DNA of 64,000 nucleotides from Flavobacterium sp. HSC-61S13 (GCF_024171535.1 NZ_JALJZV010000019.1:1-64000), one strand, 5' to 3'; positions 7,570 to 16,736 are shown, numbered from the stretch's first letter. Notes: a model not told the origin generated them from the sequence alone. Program-made: numbers and translations.

Positions 7570-7959
7570 ATGAATATTCGCATTATAGATCTTCCGAAAA
7601 TCGAAGATCCACGGGGGAATCTTTCGGTTATCGAAAAGGATATTATCCCCTTTATGATTAAACGGGTCTATTATTTGTACGATGTTCCATCAGGAGCGGA
7701 ACGGGGAGGGCATGCGCATATAGAGCAAAGTGCCTTTTTAGTTGCGCTTTCTGGCAGTTTTGATGTAATTCTTCACGACGGGATCATGGAGCAGACTGTT
7801 ACTTTAAATCGCCCAAATAAGGGCTTATTGATACCTCATGGAGTTTGGCGTGAACTAAAGAACTTTTCGTCGGGTTCGGTGTGCTTGGTCGTATCTTCGG
7901 ACGAATTTGATGAAGCGGATTATATACGCGATTTTGATTTGTTTTTAAAATCCAAGTAA
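7570..7959 (+). CDS. Cupin sugar 3,4-ketoisomerase (FdtA/QdtA/WxcM-like)
   Basis: A 129-residue single-cupin protein. RGGHAHIEQSAFLVALSGSF (about 46-65) carries the catalytic histidines, and LLIPHGVWRELKNFS (about 97-111) is the second cupin motif. Enzymes of this type convert dTDP-4-keto-6-deoxyglucose to its 3-keto isomer, the substrate for the aminotransferase encoded at 5099. The start is ATG at 7570, 95 bases after the flippase, so it may be the last gene of the same transcript. Whether the product has the galacto or gluco configuration cannot be read from the sequence. Confidence 0.88.
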   Translation: MNIRIIDLPKIEDPRGNLSVIEKDIIPFMIKRVYYLYDVPSGAERGGHAHIEQSAFLVALSGSFDVILHDGIMEQTVTLNRPNKGLLIPHGVWRELKNFSSGSVCLVVSSDEFDEADYIRDFDLFLKSK

Positions 7960-8047
7960 GGACGCGGACTTGTTGTTTGTGAAGAATTTTTGGAGTATGT
8001 CCGTTGTAGTTATTTTATTTATTAATGTTTTATAATTGTCCATTTCA

Positions 8048-8078
8048 TTGTGTTATTAGGAATTAAACCTTAAATTTG
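8048..8078 (+). promoter_or_regulatory. Bacteroidota-type promoter of leucine dehydrogenase
   Basis: TTG (8048-8050), a 20-base spacer and TAAATTTG (8071-8078) match the consensus exactly. Transcription would begin near 8085, which makes a TTG start at 8089 almost leaderless and favours the ATG at 8125. Confidence 0.8.
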
Positions 8079-8124
8079 AAATAGGATTTTGAATAATCAG
8101 AAATTTTTAATTAAAACATTTGGT

Positions 8125-9228
8125 ATGGCTACAGAATTAATTAAAGCAAAAGAACTTTATAAAATTGACCCAGTTTTTGGGCAACTATCGTTTGATGATC
8201 ACGAAGAAATTGTGTTTTGTTACGATAAGGATAGTGGATTAAAAGCTATAATAGGGGTTCATAATACGGTATTAGGTCCAGCTTTGGGTGGAACCAGAAT
8301 GTGGAATTATGCTAACGAATGGGAGGCATTAAATGATGTGCTGCGATTGTCTCGCGGTATGACCTACAAGTCCGCCATAACCGGTTTGGATTTAGGAGGA
8401 GGAAAAGCAGTTATTATCGGAGATTCCAAAAAGGATAAAACTCCTGAAATGATTAAGAAATTCGGAGAATATGTAAACTCTCTGGGTGGGAAATACATCA
8501 CGGCAGAGGATGTCGGTTCAACTACTCAGGATATGGATATGATACGTGATGTCACTCCCTATGTCACTGGGATTTCGGAGTCTAGAGGTGGATCTGGAAA
8601 CCCTTCGCCAGTTACGGCTTACGGTGTGTTTATGGGACTTAAAGCTGCGACTAAACATCAATTCGGCAGTGATGCACTGCAAGGTAAAAAAGTATTGGTA
8701 CAAGGTATAGGACATGTGGGAGAAACCCTAGTGGATTACCTGACTAAAGAAGGAGCGGTAGTTCAAATTATCGACATTAATGAAGCTAGAGTAAAAGAGG
8801 TCAGCGAAAAGTATGGCGCTAAAATCTTTACGGGTGCTGATATTTACAGTGCAGATGTGGACATCTACTCGCCGTGTGCGTTGGGTGCAACAATCAACGA
8901 CGATACCGTTATTAAAATCAAGGCTAAGGTGATTGCTGGTGCAGCAAACAACCAATTGGCCAATGATAAGGTACACGGTCAGATTTTAAAAGATCGCGGC
9001 ATTTCTTATGCTCCTGATTTTTTGATTAATGCCGGTGGAATTATCAATGTTTACGGTGAAATCGTAGGATATGGAAAAGAAGAAGCGATGCGTAGAACTG
9101 AAAACATTTACCACACTACTTTAGAAATCTTCTTATACGCAGAAAAGAATAATATAACCACGCAACAGGCCGCTATGAAAATAGCTCAGGATCGAATCGA
9201 TGCGAGAAAAAAGGAAGCGAAAAAATAA
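8125..9228 (+). CDS. Leucine (Glu/Leu/Phe/Val family) dehydrogenase
   Basis: NAD-dependent oxidative deamination of branched-chain amino acids, which feeds branched 2-oxo acids into iso-fatty-acid synthesis in this group. At 367 residues it matches Bacillus-type leucine dehydrogenases. The substrate loop GPALGGTRMW (51-60), the binding lysine K82 in TYKSAITGLDL, the catalytic K94 in GGGKAVI and the Rossmann motif GIGHVG (194-199) are all present. The ATG at 8125 is preferred to a TTG 36 bases upstream because of the promoter position and family alignment. It is monocistronic, with its own promoter and terminator, and breaks the polysaccharide region in two. Specificity for Leu rather than Val or Phe is inferred from overall similarity. 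Confidence 0.95.
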   Translation: MATELIKAKELYKIDPVFGQLSFDDHEEIVFCYDKDSGLKAIIGVHNTVLGPALGGTRMWNYANEWEALNDVLRLSRGMTYKSAITGLDLGGGKAVIIGDSKKDKTPEMIKKFGEYVNSLGGKYITAEDVGSTTQDMDMIRDVTPYVTGISESRGGSGNPSPVTAYGVFMGLKAATKHQFGSDALQGKKVLVQGIGHVGETLVDYLTKEGAVVQIIDINEARVKEVSEKYGAKIFTGADIYSADVDIYSPCALGATINDDTVIKIKAKVIAGAANNQLANDKVHGQILKDRGISYAPDFLINAGGIINVYGEIVGYGKEEAMRRTENIYHTTLEIFLYAEKNNITTQQAAMKIAQDRIDARKKEAKK

Positions 9229-9251
9229 AATAGATAATATTTTTTATTAGG

Positions 9252-9284
9252 AAAAGCACCATTGATAGCAATGGTGCTTTTTTA
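9252..9284 (+). terminator. Terminator of leucine dehydrogenase
   Basis: AAAAGCACCATTG, a 4-base loop and CAATGGTGCTTTT form a 13-bp perfect stem followed by more T. It begins 24 bases after the stop codon. Confidence 0.92.
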
Positions 9285-9570
9285 TTAAATAGTTTTAACG
9301 ATACGGGATATTCAGAAAGCAAAATGAGTTTATTTTTAATATTTTATTTATAATTTAAGTGTTTTTGTTATTGTAATGCTGTTTTTTAGATTGTTTTTTT
9401 AGTTTATTTTTAGTAAAAACAAGTATTTTTAATGATTTATTATTTTAATTACTTTGAGCTCATTGATCAGTTTATATAATTAAATCGTTTTTTAGTAAAA
9501 ATATATTTCCAGTTTAAAAAAAACTTGTAAAGCGTTATATTTAAAGGTATTAACTTTAAAATTATGTTTT
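9285..9570. other. Very AT-rich intergenic DNA upstream of the surface-protein pair
   Basis: About 290 bases made mostly of T and A runs. No open frame, repeat or clean -33/-7 pair was found. It must contain the promoter of the 9571-12326 pair, but none matched the consensus well. The composition is more AT-rich than the flanking genes. Confidence 0.5.
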
Positions 9571-10491
9571 ATGAAAATCAAGATTTTATTATTAGCCGTG
9601 TTTACCAACACTGTTTTGTTTGGGCAAAATCAGCCTTTAATCAATAATACATTTCCAAGTGCAGGAAATGTCGGGATTGGTACCCTTATGCCGACGGCAA
9701 AATTGGATGTCTTAGGTAATATCAAGACTGTAAATATGGAGGTGCAGGGTGACTTCAATAATAATCGGGCGTATTTGTCTATTGGCTCTTTATTGGGATC
9801 TTATGGTCGACGCACATTTAATTACTACCATAGGCCTAAATCTTGGACGAATGAAGGTTTGAATTCATTTGCAGCATTTGAGCTAGCTGATGAAAATAAC
9901 GTAAATCGATTTAGGTTAGATATGGTGAGTAATAGTCATACAGCTATTGTTCTGAGACATCGGGATGGCAGTGAGGCGATAAAACTGTCTGAAGGGACTA
10001 GCTTTGGCGATTACATCCATATGCCAAATAGTAATTCTCGTATTGTGATCGGAGGATGGGGAAGTGATTTTCCAGGAAATAATCTGATTGTTCGCAGTGG
10101 TGATACCAGATTAGAAGAAAATGTGTATGTCGGTAAAAGCATGGGCATTGGAACTAATAATTTCTTCGATGGTTCTACACTATATAAATTATCGGTGAAG
10201 GGGAAAATTCGCGCAGAAGAGGTTAAGGTGTATACTACTTGGGCCGATTATGTTTTTGACGATGCTTACTTTCTAAAACCCTTAGAGGAAGTGGAAATTT
10301 TTATTAAGAAAAACGGACACCTTCCCAATGTGCCATCGGGTGCTGTCATAGAAGAAGAAGGATTAAACTTAGGAGAGATTTCTAAAATCCAGCAGGAAAA
10401 GATAGAAGAACTGACCTTGTATATTATTGAGTTAAACAAGGAATTGAAACAGCTTCGTAAAGATGTTGATTCTAAATCAGTGAAGCTATGA
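9571..10491 (+). CDS. Exported tail-fibre-like surface protein
   Basis: A 306-residue secreted protein. Residues 1-19 are a signal peptide ending near LFGQ. GNVGIGTLMPTAKLDVLG (about 33-50) and a second MGIGTNN...KLSVKG stretch (about 191-212) are the repeat type found in many Bacteroidota surface proteins and phage tail-fibre stems. The C-terminal part (WADYVFDDAYFLKPLEEVE, then HLPNVPSG) resembles the conserved end domain of such proteins, and the last 40 residues (KIQQEKIEELTLYIIELNKE) form a coiled coil suited to trimerisation. It is not a phage gene in context. Its stop overlaps the start of the T9SS protease by 4 bases (ATGA), so the two are probably made together. The exact role is unknown; adhesion is a guess. 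Confidence 0.72.
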   Translation: MKIKILLLAVFTNTVLFGQNQPLINNTFPSAGNVGIGTLMPTAKLDVLGNIKTVNMEVQGDFNNNRAYLSIGSLLGSYGRRTFNYYHRPKSWTNEGLNSFAAFELADENNVNRFRLDMVSNSHTAIVLRHRDGSEAIKLSEGTSFGDYIHMPNSNSRIVIGGWGSDFPGNNLIVRSGDTRLEENVYVGKSMGIGTNNFFDGSTLYKLSVKGKIRAEEVKVYTTWADYVFDDAYFLKPLEEVEIFIKKNGHLPNVPSGAVIEEEGLNLGEISKIQQEKIEELTLYIIELNKELKQLRKDVDSKSVKL

Positions 10492-12326
10492 GATGGGAAA
10501 AATTACTATTAATGGGGGTTTTTCTATTGACTTTTTTTGAAGGTTATAGTCAATCCTATATGGTTTATGAGGAAATACAGCGCCGTAAATCCGCAGTTGA
10601 TATTAGATCATTTGAGCAACCTTTTTTAGTAGCTAGAGATGCAAGGCATTTAGTAACCGAATTTAAAAAAGTACTTTTCGATACGGAAGATTTGCAATTG
10701 TATGAATACCAAACCACAGACTTGCTTAATAAGGAAATACTAGGTATTGTAAAGTTTAAAATTGCTTATCGCAAGCAAATATTTGATATAGAGGTTTTTG
10801 AAATGTCAGACGGATTAGATGATTTGGTAGTAATAAATGGAAATGGTGATGAAGTGAAAGTAGATCTTAAAGTAAAGGTATTTCGGGGAATCTTGGCAAA
10901 TGAGGAGAAAAGTTTAGTTTCGCTGACTTTTTTTGAAGACCAAGTTAGTGGATTTATCTCTTCTCCAACTTATGGAGACTATAATATAGAAAAACTATCA
11001 AATAACTCGCTAATTGCTATTTACCCAGTAGATAATATCAGTGTAATAAATGATTTTAAATGTGGTGTAGTCGAAGAGTCCGTTCATAATAAAGTTCCTG
11101 CCACTGACGACATTTCTGCTCGTGATTCAAATAAATGTGTCAACTTATATTTTGAAACGCGATTCGATATATTCCAAGACTGGAAAAGTATATCTAAAGT
11201 AGTTGAATATGTAGTTGTTTTATATACCCAAACGGAATCTTTATTTTATAACGATGGGATTAGGACAAAACTTTCCACTATTAGAGTTTGGGATGTTCAA
11301 GATCCGTATGGTATAGGGTTTCAAACCACGTCCGATTTGTTGACTCGATTTAATGCTATTCGAACTGTTTATAATGGTGATCTAGCACAGCTCTTAACCT
11401 ATGAAACATCGGGAGGTAGGGCTTTTGTGGGTGGTTTATGCCAGTCGTATAGTCATAGCGTTTCTGGTGTGCGTAAGAATACAGCCGTTTTTCCTAATTA
11501 TAGTTGGAATACAATTGTTATTTCACATGAGTTTGGACACCTTCTCGGATCAGAACATACCCATGGATGTTATTGGGGTTTTAGTGGTAAGGATGTTATT
11601 GATGGTTGTGGACAAACAGCTGATATCATACAATATAATGAAAATTGTGGAGAGGCAGGGTATAATTATATCGGGCTGCTACCTCCTAAAGGTGGGGGAA
11701 CAATTATGAGTTATTGCCATGTTTTAGGCAATGTCGGAATAAGTTTAAATAATGGATTCGGATGGCAACCGGGTAATGTAATCCGTAATAAGGTATACTC
11801 GTCACCTTGTTTGAGATCTTGTAATAATTGTCCGGAGAACCTAACCATTACGAAAAGAGTTAATCAGGGGCAACAAGATTTTTCTAAAGCTGGAGTCTTA
11901 ACTGCAAGAAATATTGTTGCTGGAACTGCTGTGTACACGGCTTCTGATTACGTAGTGTTAACACCGGGTTTTCACGCAAGAGAAGGGTCTGTATTTCAAG
12001 CCTACATAATGGATTGCAATACTAGTACTTCTAGTGCATTCAAGGAGGTTGTGTTTGATGAAGGTACTTTAAGCCAACAAGTAGAATCTAAAAAACTAAT
12101 TTTATATCCGAATCCTACAACAGGCACTTTTTATGTCACTTATCCTTTTGAAGAGCGCTATAGTTACTATATTGAAATATATGATATTAAAGGAAAAAAA
12201 GTTTTAGAACAAAAACTGAATAAAGACAATAATAAAGTATTTTTAAATCAATCTTTTAAGGGGGTGTATTCTATTCGTTTTTATGAAAATGACAAGGTAA
12301 TTATCGATAAGATTATTCTGAAATAA
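10488..12326 (+). CDS. Secreted zinc metalloprotease with T9SS sorting domain
   Basis: A 612-residue exported protease. Residues 1-21 are a signal peptide. The catalytic domain (about 215-445) has HEFGHLLGSEH, the extended HExxHxxGxxH zinc site of the reprolysin/metzincin clan, and a Met-turn in IMSYCH. Several cysteines (for example CNNC after the catalytic domain) suggest disulfides. Residues of about 450-510 resemble the 3-coathanger stack domain (VLTPGFHAREGSVFQAYI). The end (about 538-612, ILYPNPTTGTFYVTYP ... GVYSIRFY) is a type A T9SS C-terminal sorting domain. It should cross the outer membrane by the Por secretion system and be surface-attached or released. A strong terminator follows. 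Confidence 0.9.
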   Translation: MRWEKLLLMGVFLLTFFEGYSQSYMVYEEIQRRKSAVDIRSFEQPFLVARDARHLVTEFKKVLFDTEDLQLYEYQTTDLLNKEILGIVKFKIAYRKQIFDIEVFEMSDGLDDLVVINGNGDEVKVDLKVKVFRGILANEEKSLVSLTFFEDQVSGFISSPTYGDYNIEKLSNNSLIAIYPVDNISVINDFKCGVVEESVHNKVPATDDISARDSNKCVNLYFETRFDIFQDWKSISKVVEYVVVLYTQTESLFYNDGIRTKLSTIRVWDVQDPYGIGFQTTSDLLTRFNAIRTVYNGDLAQLLTYETSGGRAFVGGLCQSYSHSVSGVRKNTAVFPNYSWNTIVISHEFGHLLGSEHTHGCYWGFSGKDVIDGCGQTADIIQYNENCGEAGYNYIGLLPPKGGGTIMSYCHVLGNVGISLNNGFGWQPGNVIRNKVYSSPCLRSCNNCPENLTITKRVNQGQQDFSKAGVLTARNIVAGTAVYTASDYVVLTPGFHAREGSVFQAYIMDCNTSTSSAFKEVVFDEGTLSQQVESKKLILYPNPTTGTFYVTYPFEERYSYYIEIYDIKGKKVLEQKLNKDNNKVFLNQSFKGVYSIRFYENDKVIIDKIILK

Positions 12327-12336
12327 CTATTAAAAG

Positions 12337-12363
12337 ACCAACTCGTAGAGTTGGTTTTTTTTT
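12337..12363 (+). terminator. Terminator of the surface protein/protease pair
   Basis: ACCAACTC, GTA and GAGTTGGT form an 8-bp stem followed by about 9 T. Confidence 0.9.
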
Positions 12364-12460
12364 AATTTAAATCTCTTGATATCTACTGGATTTTATTTGT
12401 TAATTTGATGCGATTAAGAAAAATGTAAATAGGGTGATGAAAGTTTTTTAAATTTAAAAT

Positions 12461-13390
12461 ATGGGGAATAGGATCGCTGTTTTAATACCTTGTTATAATG
12501 AGGAAAGTACCATTGAAATCGTTATACAAGATTTTCAAAAACACCTTCCAGAGGCTTCTATATACGTTTGTAATAACAATTCAAGTGATCTTACTGGGGT
12601 TGTTGCAGAGACGTTAGGAGTTAAAGTTTTGTTTGAAGCCAAACAGGGGAAAGGTTATGCTGTATCAAGACTATTTAATAGTATTGAGGCAGATTTTTAT
12701 GTTTTGGTAGATGGAGATGATACCTATCCCGCGGAAAGTGCGAGACAAATGATTTCTATTTTAGAAAAATCAAATGCAAATATGGTTGTTGGTGATCGCT
12801 TATCCAATTGTTCCTATAAATATCAAAACAAAAGAAAATTCCACAATTTTGGAAACTCATTGATGAATCGGCTAATCAACACTTTTTTTAAATCTAATAT
12901 AAAAGATATATTAAGTGGATACAGGGTCTTTGATCGGGCATTTGTTCAAAATTACGCCTCTTTTGCTAAGGGGTTTGAAATTGAAACAGATTTAACCTTG
13001 TTTGCTTTAAATTATGATTTAGAGGTAAAGGAAGTTCCCATCGATTATCGAGATCGCCCAGAGGGTAGCTTTTCCAAATTAAACACTTATAGTGATGGAA
13101 TCAGAGTAATATTTACTTTTTTCAATTTGTATAGACTTTATAAGCCGCTCTCCTTCTTTTCAATAATAGCTTTGTTTTTGTTGGTTATAGGTTGTGTTTT
13201 AGGTAGTTTCCCTGTATATGAATACATCCAATTTCGTTTTGTTTATAAAGTTCCTACTGCAATTTTAGCTCTTGGTTTAGTTATAATGGCTGCATTGCTC
13301 TTCTGTTGTGGTTTAATCTTAGATTTAATTACAAATATCGATAGAAAAAACATGAAATTAAAAATGAAGAAATATGCTTTTAAATTTTAG
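12461..13390 (+). CDS. Family 2 glycosyltransferase, polyprenol-phosphate type
   Basis: A 309-residue enzyme with an N-terminal GT-A domain (IAVLIPCYNEESTI at 5-18, the metal-binding VDGDDTYP with D84-D87, and LSGYRVFDRAF near 165) and two C-terminal membrane segments (about 228-252 and 262-290). This layout matches dolichol-phosphate-mannose-synthase-like or ArnC-like enzymes that put a sugar on undecaprenyl phosphate. The last 17 bases overlap the next gene, which encodes a polytopic membrane protein that could be the partner using that lipid-linked sugar. The sugar is unknown. Confidence 0.88.
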   Translation: MGNRIAVLIPCYNEESTIEIVIQDFQKHLPEASIYVCNNNSSDLTGVVAETLGVKVLFEAKQGKGYAVSRLFNSIEADFYVLVDGDDTYPAESARQMISILEKSNANMVVGDRLSNCSYKYQNKRKFHNFGNSLMNRLINTFFKSNIKDILSGYRVFDRAFVQNYASFAKGFEIETDLTLFALNYDLEVKEVPIDYRDRPEGSFSKLNTYSDGIRVIFTFFNLYRLYKPLSFFSIIALFLLVIGCVLGSFPVYEYIQFRFVYKVPTAILALGLVIMAALLFCCGLILDLITNIDRKNMKLKMKKYAFKF

Positions 13391-14717
13391 AAACTACTCT
13401 TTTTTTACTGCGGTCTTCATTTTATTTACTGTGGTGTTTTACACGAATTTTTTTGGTCGCCTAGATGGTGATTTTAAGAATTTTCAACGGGATTCAGAAT
13501 CATTAATTATCGGAAGATTAGCATTGTCAGAAAGAGAAGGTGTGTTTTATGAAAACGGTCTACCAGGGTGTTACAAGGATTATCTCACAGATCAATATCG
13601 TATTTTCGAAGATGGAATTTACGCAGATAAAGAAGATTTTGATACCTATAATAGCCAGAATGGAGGACAGGGAATCCTCTTTTCTATTTTGAATAAAATA
13701 TCCCCATTTTCTAATTCCGAAAATCTGGTTGGGTTTTATATGATTACAGCTACTTTATTAGCGCTGTTCTTTACTTTATTTCTGTTTTGGGTGAGAAGCA
13801 AGTATGGTTTTTTAACGGTCTTAATTAGTCTCTGCCTACTGTTGTTGTCGGATTGGATTATTGTTTTTAGTAGAAATCTCTGGTGGAGTTTATGGTCTTT
13901 TTATCTGCCGTTTATTTTTATGTTGTTATTCCTAAACAAAAGAATATTTCGATTGACTCAAAACATCAGTTATTCGAAACAAATCTACCTATGGTCCTTT
14001 CTTTTGGTTTTTATTAAATGTCTGATTACAGGATTTGAGTATATTACTACGACTTTGATTATGTCTATAACTCCCTTTGTCTATTATGCACTTTTGGATA
14101 GATGGTCGTTAAAAATTTTTATAAATAGATTATTATTTTCATCCATGGGTTTTTTAACGGGTATACTTGGATCCGTTTGTCTGCTTATTTTTCAATTGAT
14201 TGGAAAGAAAAATTTAGAAGCAGCTAATGGATTTATTTATTTAAAAGATACGTTTTTTAGGAGAACATACGCTAATTCGAGCAGTTTCTCAACACCTTAT
14301 AAAGAGTCGTTAGACAGTTCGGTTTGGGCAGTTTTAGATCAGTATTTATCGGGTAATGCTTTTATCTTCAATAAAGCAAATGATTCCATTGCGATTAGTT
14401 TTTTAGAGGTTATTTTCGTTTTTGCGGGCTTTTCTTTATTGTTTTTGATTCTGTTATTTTTTAACAGGTTAAATAGTAGTCAAAAGACTAAAGGTCTGGC
14501 TTTAATGTATACGATGTGGTTTACAATTTCAGCCCCATTGTCCTGGTTCGTAATTTTCAAAAGCCACTCTTATATTCATACTCACATGAATTTTATTGTA
14601 TGGTACATGCCTTTTATGTTATTGGGTTTTGTTTGGATTGGGTATGTAATTTCTTGTATAATATCTGGTTTTTTACGAAAGGTCAAACTGTATAAAAATA
14701 AGGCATTAACGACATAG
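13374..14717 (+). CDS. Polytopic membrane protein, possible GT-C-type glycosyltransferase
   Basis: No family was recognised with certainty. The 447-residue protein has about 10 hydrophobic segments. An acidic stretch after the first one (GRLDGDFKNFQRDSES, about 28-43) is where GT-C enzymes carry a catalytic aspartate, and a long loop follows before the second segment. Together with the overlapping polyprenol-phosphate-type glycosyltransferase upstream, this suggests a two-step system: charge a lipid with a sugar, then transfer it on the periplasmic side. That is inference. Its 3' end overlaps the convergent glycosyltransferase gene by 12 bases. Confidence 0.7.
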   Translation: MLLNFRNYSFFTAVFILFTVVFYTNFFGRLDGDFKNFQRDSESLIIGRLALSEREGVFYENGLPGCYKDYLTDQYRIFEDGIYADKEDFDTYNSQNGGQGILFSILNKISPFSNSENLVGFYMITATLLALFFTLFLFWVRSKYGFLTVLISLCLLLLSDWIIVFSRNLWWSLWSFYLPFIFMLLFLNKRIFRLTQNISYSKQIYLWSFLLVFIKCLITGFEYITTTLIMSITPFVYYALLDRWSLKIFINRLLFSSMGFLTGILGSVCLLIFQLIGKKNLEAANGFIYLKDTFFRRTYANSSSFSTPYKESLDSSVWAVLDQYLSGNAFIFNKANDSIAISFLEVIFVFAGFSLLFLILLFFNRLNSSQKTKGLALMYTMWFTISAPLSWFVIFKSHSYIHTHMNFIVWYMPFMLLGFVWIGYVISCIISGFLRKVKLYKNKALTT

Positions 14718-15602
14718 CGTTAAGAGATGTAGTTTAGTTTTTAATAGGAGGAGCTTGATTAATAAGAGGTATTCCCCTTTTTTTGTATTTTGGTGTAATT
14801 CGTAATGAATTCGTTTTAATAAAGCAGTATCTTCCGTTTTAGATTGATTTAACTTTAGGGCTTTTTTGAGAATATAATAGGTAGAAATACTTAATTTATG
14901 CGCAAACAAATCCTTCTTTGCAAAACTAGCTCCGAGTGAGTTTTTTAAGTAGCGCTTTTTTACCCAAATTTCATCGGTATAATAGATTTTATAAGTGCGT
15001 GATGCTCTTATCCAGTAGTCTAGATCTTCATAAAACAAAGTCTCATCGTAGCCGTCTAGTTTTTCAAATATTTTTCTATTGTGTAAAGCCGTGACAGAAC
15101 ATATACTTGAACCGCCTGCTAATATTTCACTATAAATATTACCGGAATTTCTTTTTTTTAATACTTTTTTGTTGGAATCAACAGGAAAAAAGTAGGATAT
15201 AAAATCCCCCTTCTGATCTATATTAATAGCATTGGCATATATAAATGCCGTATGATCTAAATCGGTCTGTAGAATATTGGAGATCTGTGATTTTACGGTG
15301 TTTTCAAATAGAAGATCATCACAAGCTAAATCTATTAAGAAAGATCCTTTGGATTTATGGACAGCTAAGTTGAAGCTTTTGGTATTGCCAAGATTACGAT
15401 CATTTTTAATAAATAAAACATTAGGGTTTTTTATTAACCAACGTTCGATTACTTTTACGGAGTTATCAGTGCTAAAATCATCAACGATTATAATTTCAAT
15501 ATTTTTATAACTTTGTGCTAATACGGAATTTAATGTCTCGAGGACGTAATCTTGTTGATTATAACACAGGCAGATAACAGTAACCCAAGGAAGAGCTTGC
15601 AT
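14706..15602 (-). CDS. Family 2 glycosyltransferase
   Basis: A 298-residue cytoplasmic GT-A enzyme on the minus strand. It has the N-terminal VTVICLCYNQQDYVLETLNS (7-26), the nucleotide-binding IIIVDDFSTDNS (about 37-48) and an acidic LACDDLLFEN (about 92-101) at the DXD position. FYEDLDYWIRAS near 195 is the usual acceptor/catalytic-base segment. Acceptor and donor are unknown. It lies among plus-strand neighbours, overlaps the membrane-protein gene tail to tail by 12 bases and is divergent from the GT4 gene at 15639. It reads as an inserted cassette in the polysaccharide region. Confidence 0.9.
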   Translation of the reverse strand: MQALPWVTVICLCYNQQDYVLETLNSVLAQSYKNIEIIIVDDFSTDNSVKVIERWLIKNPNVLFIKNDRNLGNTKSFNLAVHKSKGSFLIDLACDDLLFENTVKSQISNILQTDLDHTAFIYANAINIDQKGDFISYFFPVDSNKKVLKKRNSGNIYSEILAGGSSICSVTALHNRKIFEKLDGYDETLFYEDLDYWIRASRTYKIYYTDEIWVKKRYLKNSLGASFAKKDLFAHKLSISTYYILKKALKLNQSKTEDTALLKRIHYELHQNTKKGEYLLLIKLLLLKTKLHLLTLCR

Positions 15603-15638
15603 AAAAAACGGTATTTGCTCAAAATTAGAGAAAAGATC

Positions 15639-16736
15639 ATGAAATTACAAAATAAATATAAGATTGCCTTGGTCGGTTTTCGCTTAAGTGGTGGCGGTTC
15701 TGATCGAGTGATGGCGAATCTTTCAGTTTATTTTGATCAAATGGGAATCGAAATTCACATTGCTACGGTTATAGATCAACTGGGTTATGAATATAAGGGA
15801 GAGGTTTTTTCGACATCTTCCTTAAAAAGGAATCGAAATGGCTTAATAGGAAAATTTAATAGGGTAGTAGGATTATATCAATTTTTTAGAAATAATAAGT
15901 TTGACTATATTATAGATTTTCGATTTCGTACCAAAGGAATACAAGAATGGATTATTGCTAAATACCTCTATAACGCTCCTGCTATTTTTACTATTCACAG
16001 TTCAAAAACAGATGAGTATATTCCTCAAACAAAATGGCTAGCGCAAAGTATGTACGCTGGAGCATATCGAATTGTTGCAATAACTAATGCGATTAATGAC
16101 AAAGTCTTTCAAGAACAGCAACTGGCCAATTTATCTACCATTTATAATCCCGTCGATTTTGTTTCAATCGATCGTTTGATGATGGAACCAATCGATTTAG
16201 ATTTTCAATATATTATTGCCGTGGGGCAGTTGGAAAATCCCATCAAACAATTTGATCATCTGATAGAAGCTTATTCTAATTCCTGTCTAAAAGATAGGCA
16301 AGTGCATTTAGTAATTTGTGGTAGTGGTCATGGGGTGTCAAAACTAGAAGATCAAGTTAGACGGTATAATTTGGAGCACTTTGTGCACTTTATCGGTTAT
16401 CAATCCAATCCCTATAAGTATATGGAAAAGGCTAAATTTCTGGTATTGTGTAGTCAATTTGAAGGATTGCCGATGGTTTTGATTGAAAGTTTAGCGTGCC
16501 ATACTCCAGTGGTTTCATATGATTGTGAAACAGGACCTCGTGAGATAATTATTCCCGAAGAAAATGGTATTCTAGTAGAAAATCAAAATAAAATCATGTT
16601 ACAGCAAGCTTTGGATCGCTTTGTAAATGATCGTGAATTATATAATCATTGTAAGCGAACTGCCCGGGAATCTGTAAAAATATTTGAATTGGAGGCTGTG
16701 GGAAAACAATGGATTAATTTAATGAACTTAAAATGA
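15639..16736 (+). CDS. Family 4 glycosyltransferase
   Basis: A 365-residue GT-B enzyme. The N-terminal domain starts MKLQNKYKIALVG and has a glycine-rich GFRLSGGGSDRV loop. The C-terminal domain has AVGQLENPIKQFDHLIEAYS and the EX7E donor site in CSQFEGLPMVLIESLACHTP. The ATG at 15639 is chosen because a longer frame starting at 15552 would overlap the divergent gene's coding start and does not look like a GT4 N-terminus. It overlaps the next GT4 gene by 4 bases (ATGA), so the two are translationally coupled and probably add consecutive sugars. Confidence 0.9.
   Translation: MKLQNKYKIALVGFRLSGGGSDRVMANLSVYFDQMGIEIHIATVIDQLGYEYKGEVFSTSSLKRNRNGLIGKFNRVVGLYQFFRNNKFDYIIDFRFRTKGIQEWIIAKYLYNAPAIFTIHSSKTDEYIPQTKWLAQSMYAGAYRIVAITNAINDKVFQEQQLANLSTIYNPVDFVSIDRLMMEPIDLDFQYIIAVGQLENPIKQFDHLIEAYSNSCLKDRQVHLVICGSGHGVSKLEDQVRRYNLEHFVHFIGYQSNPYKYMEKAKFLVLCSQFEGLPMVLIESLACHTPVVSYDCETGPREIIIPEENGILVENQNKIMLQQALDRFVNDRELYNHCKRTARESVKIFELEAVGKQWINLMNLK

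Noticed and set aside
9571..10491. Prophage tail fibre
   Set aside because: The repeats resemble fibre stems, but there is a signal peptide and no other phage gene; the context is surface proteins and T9SS cargo.
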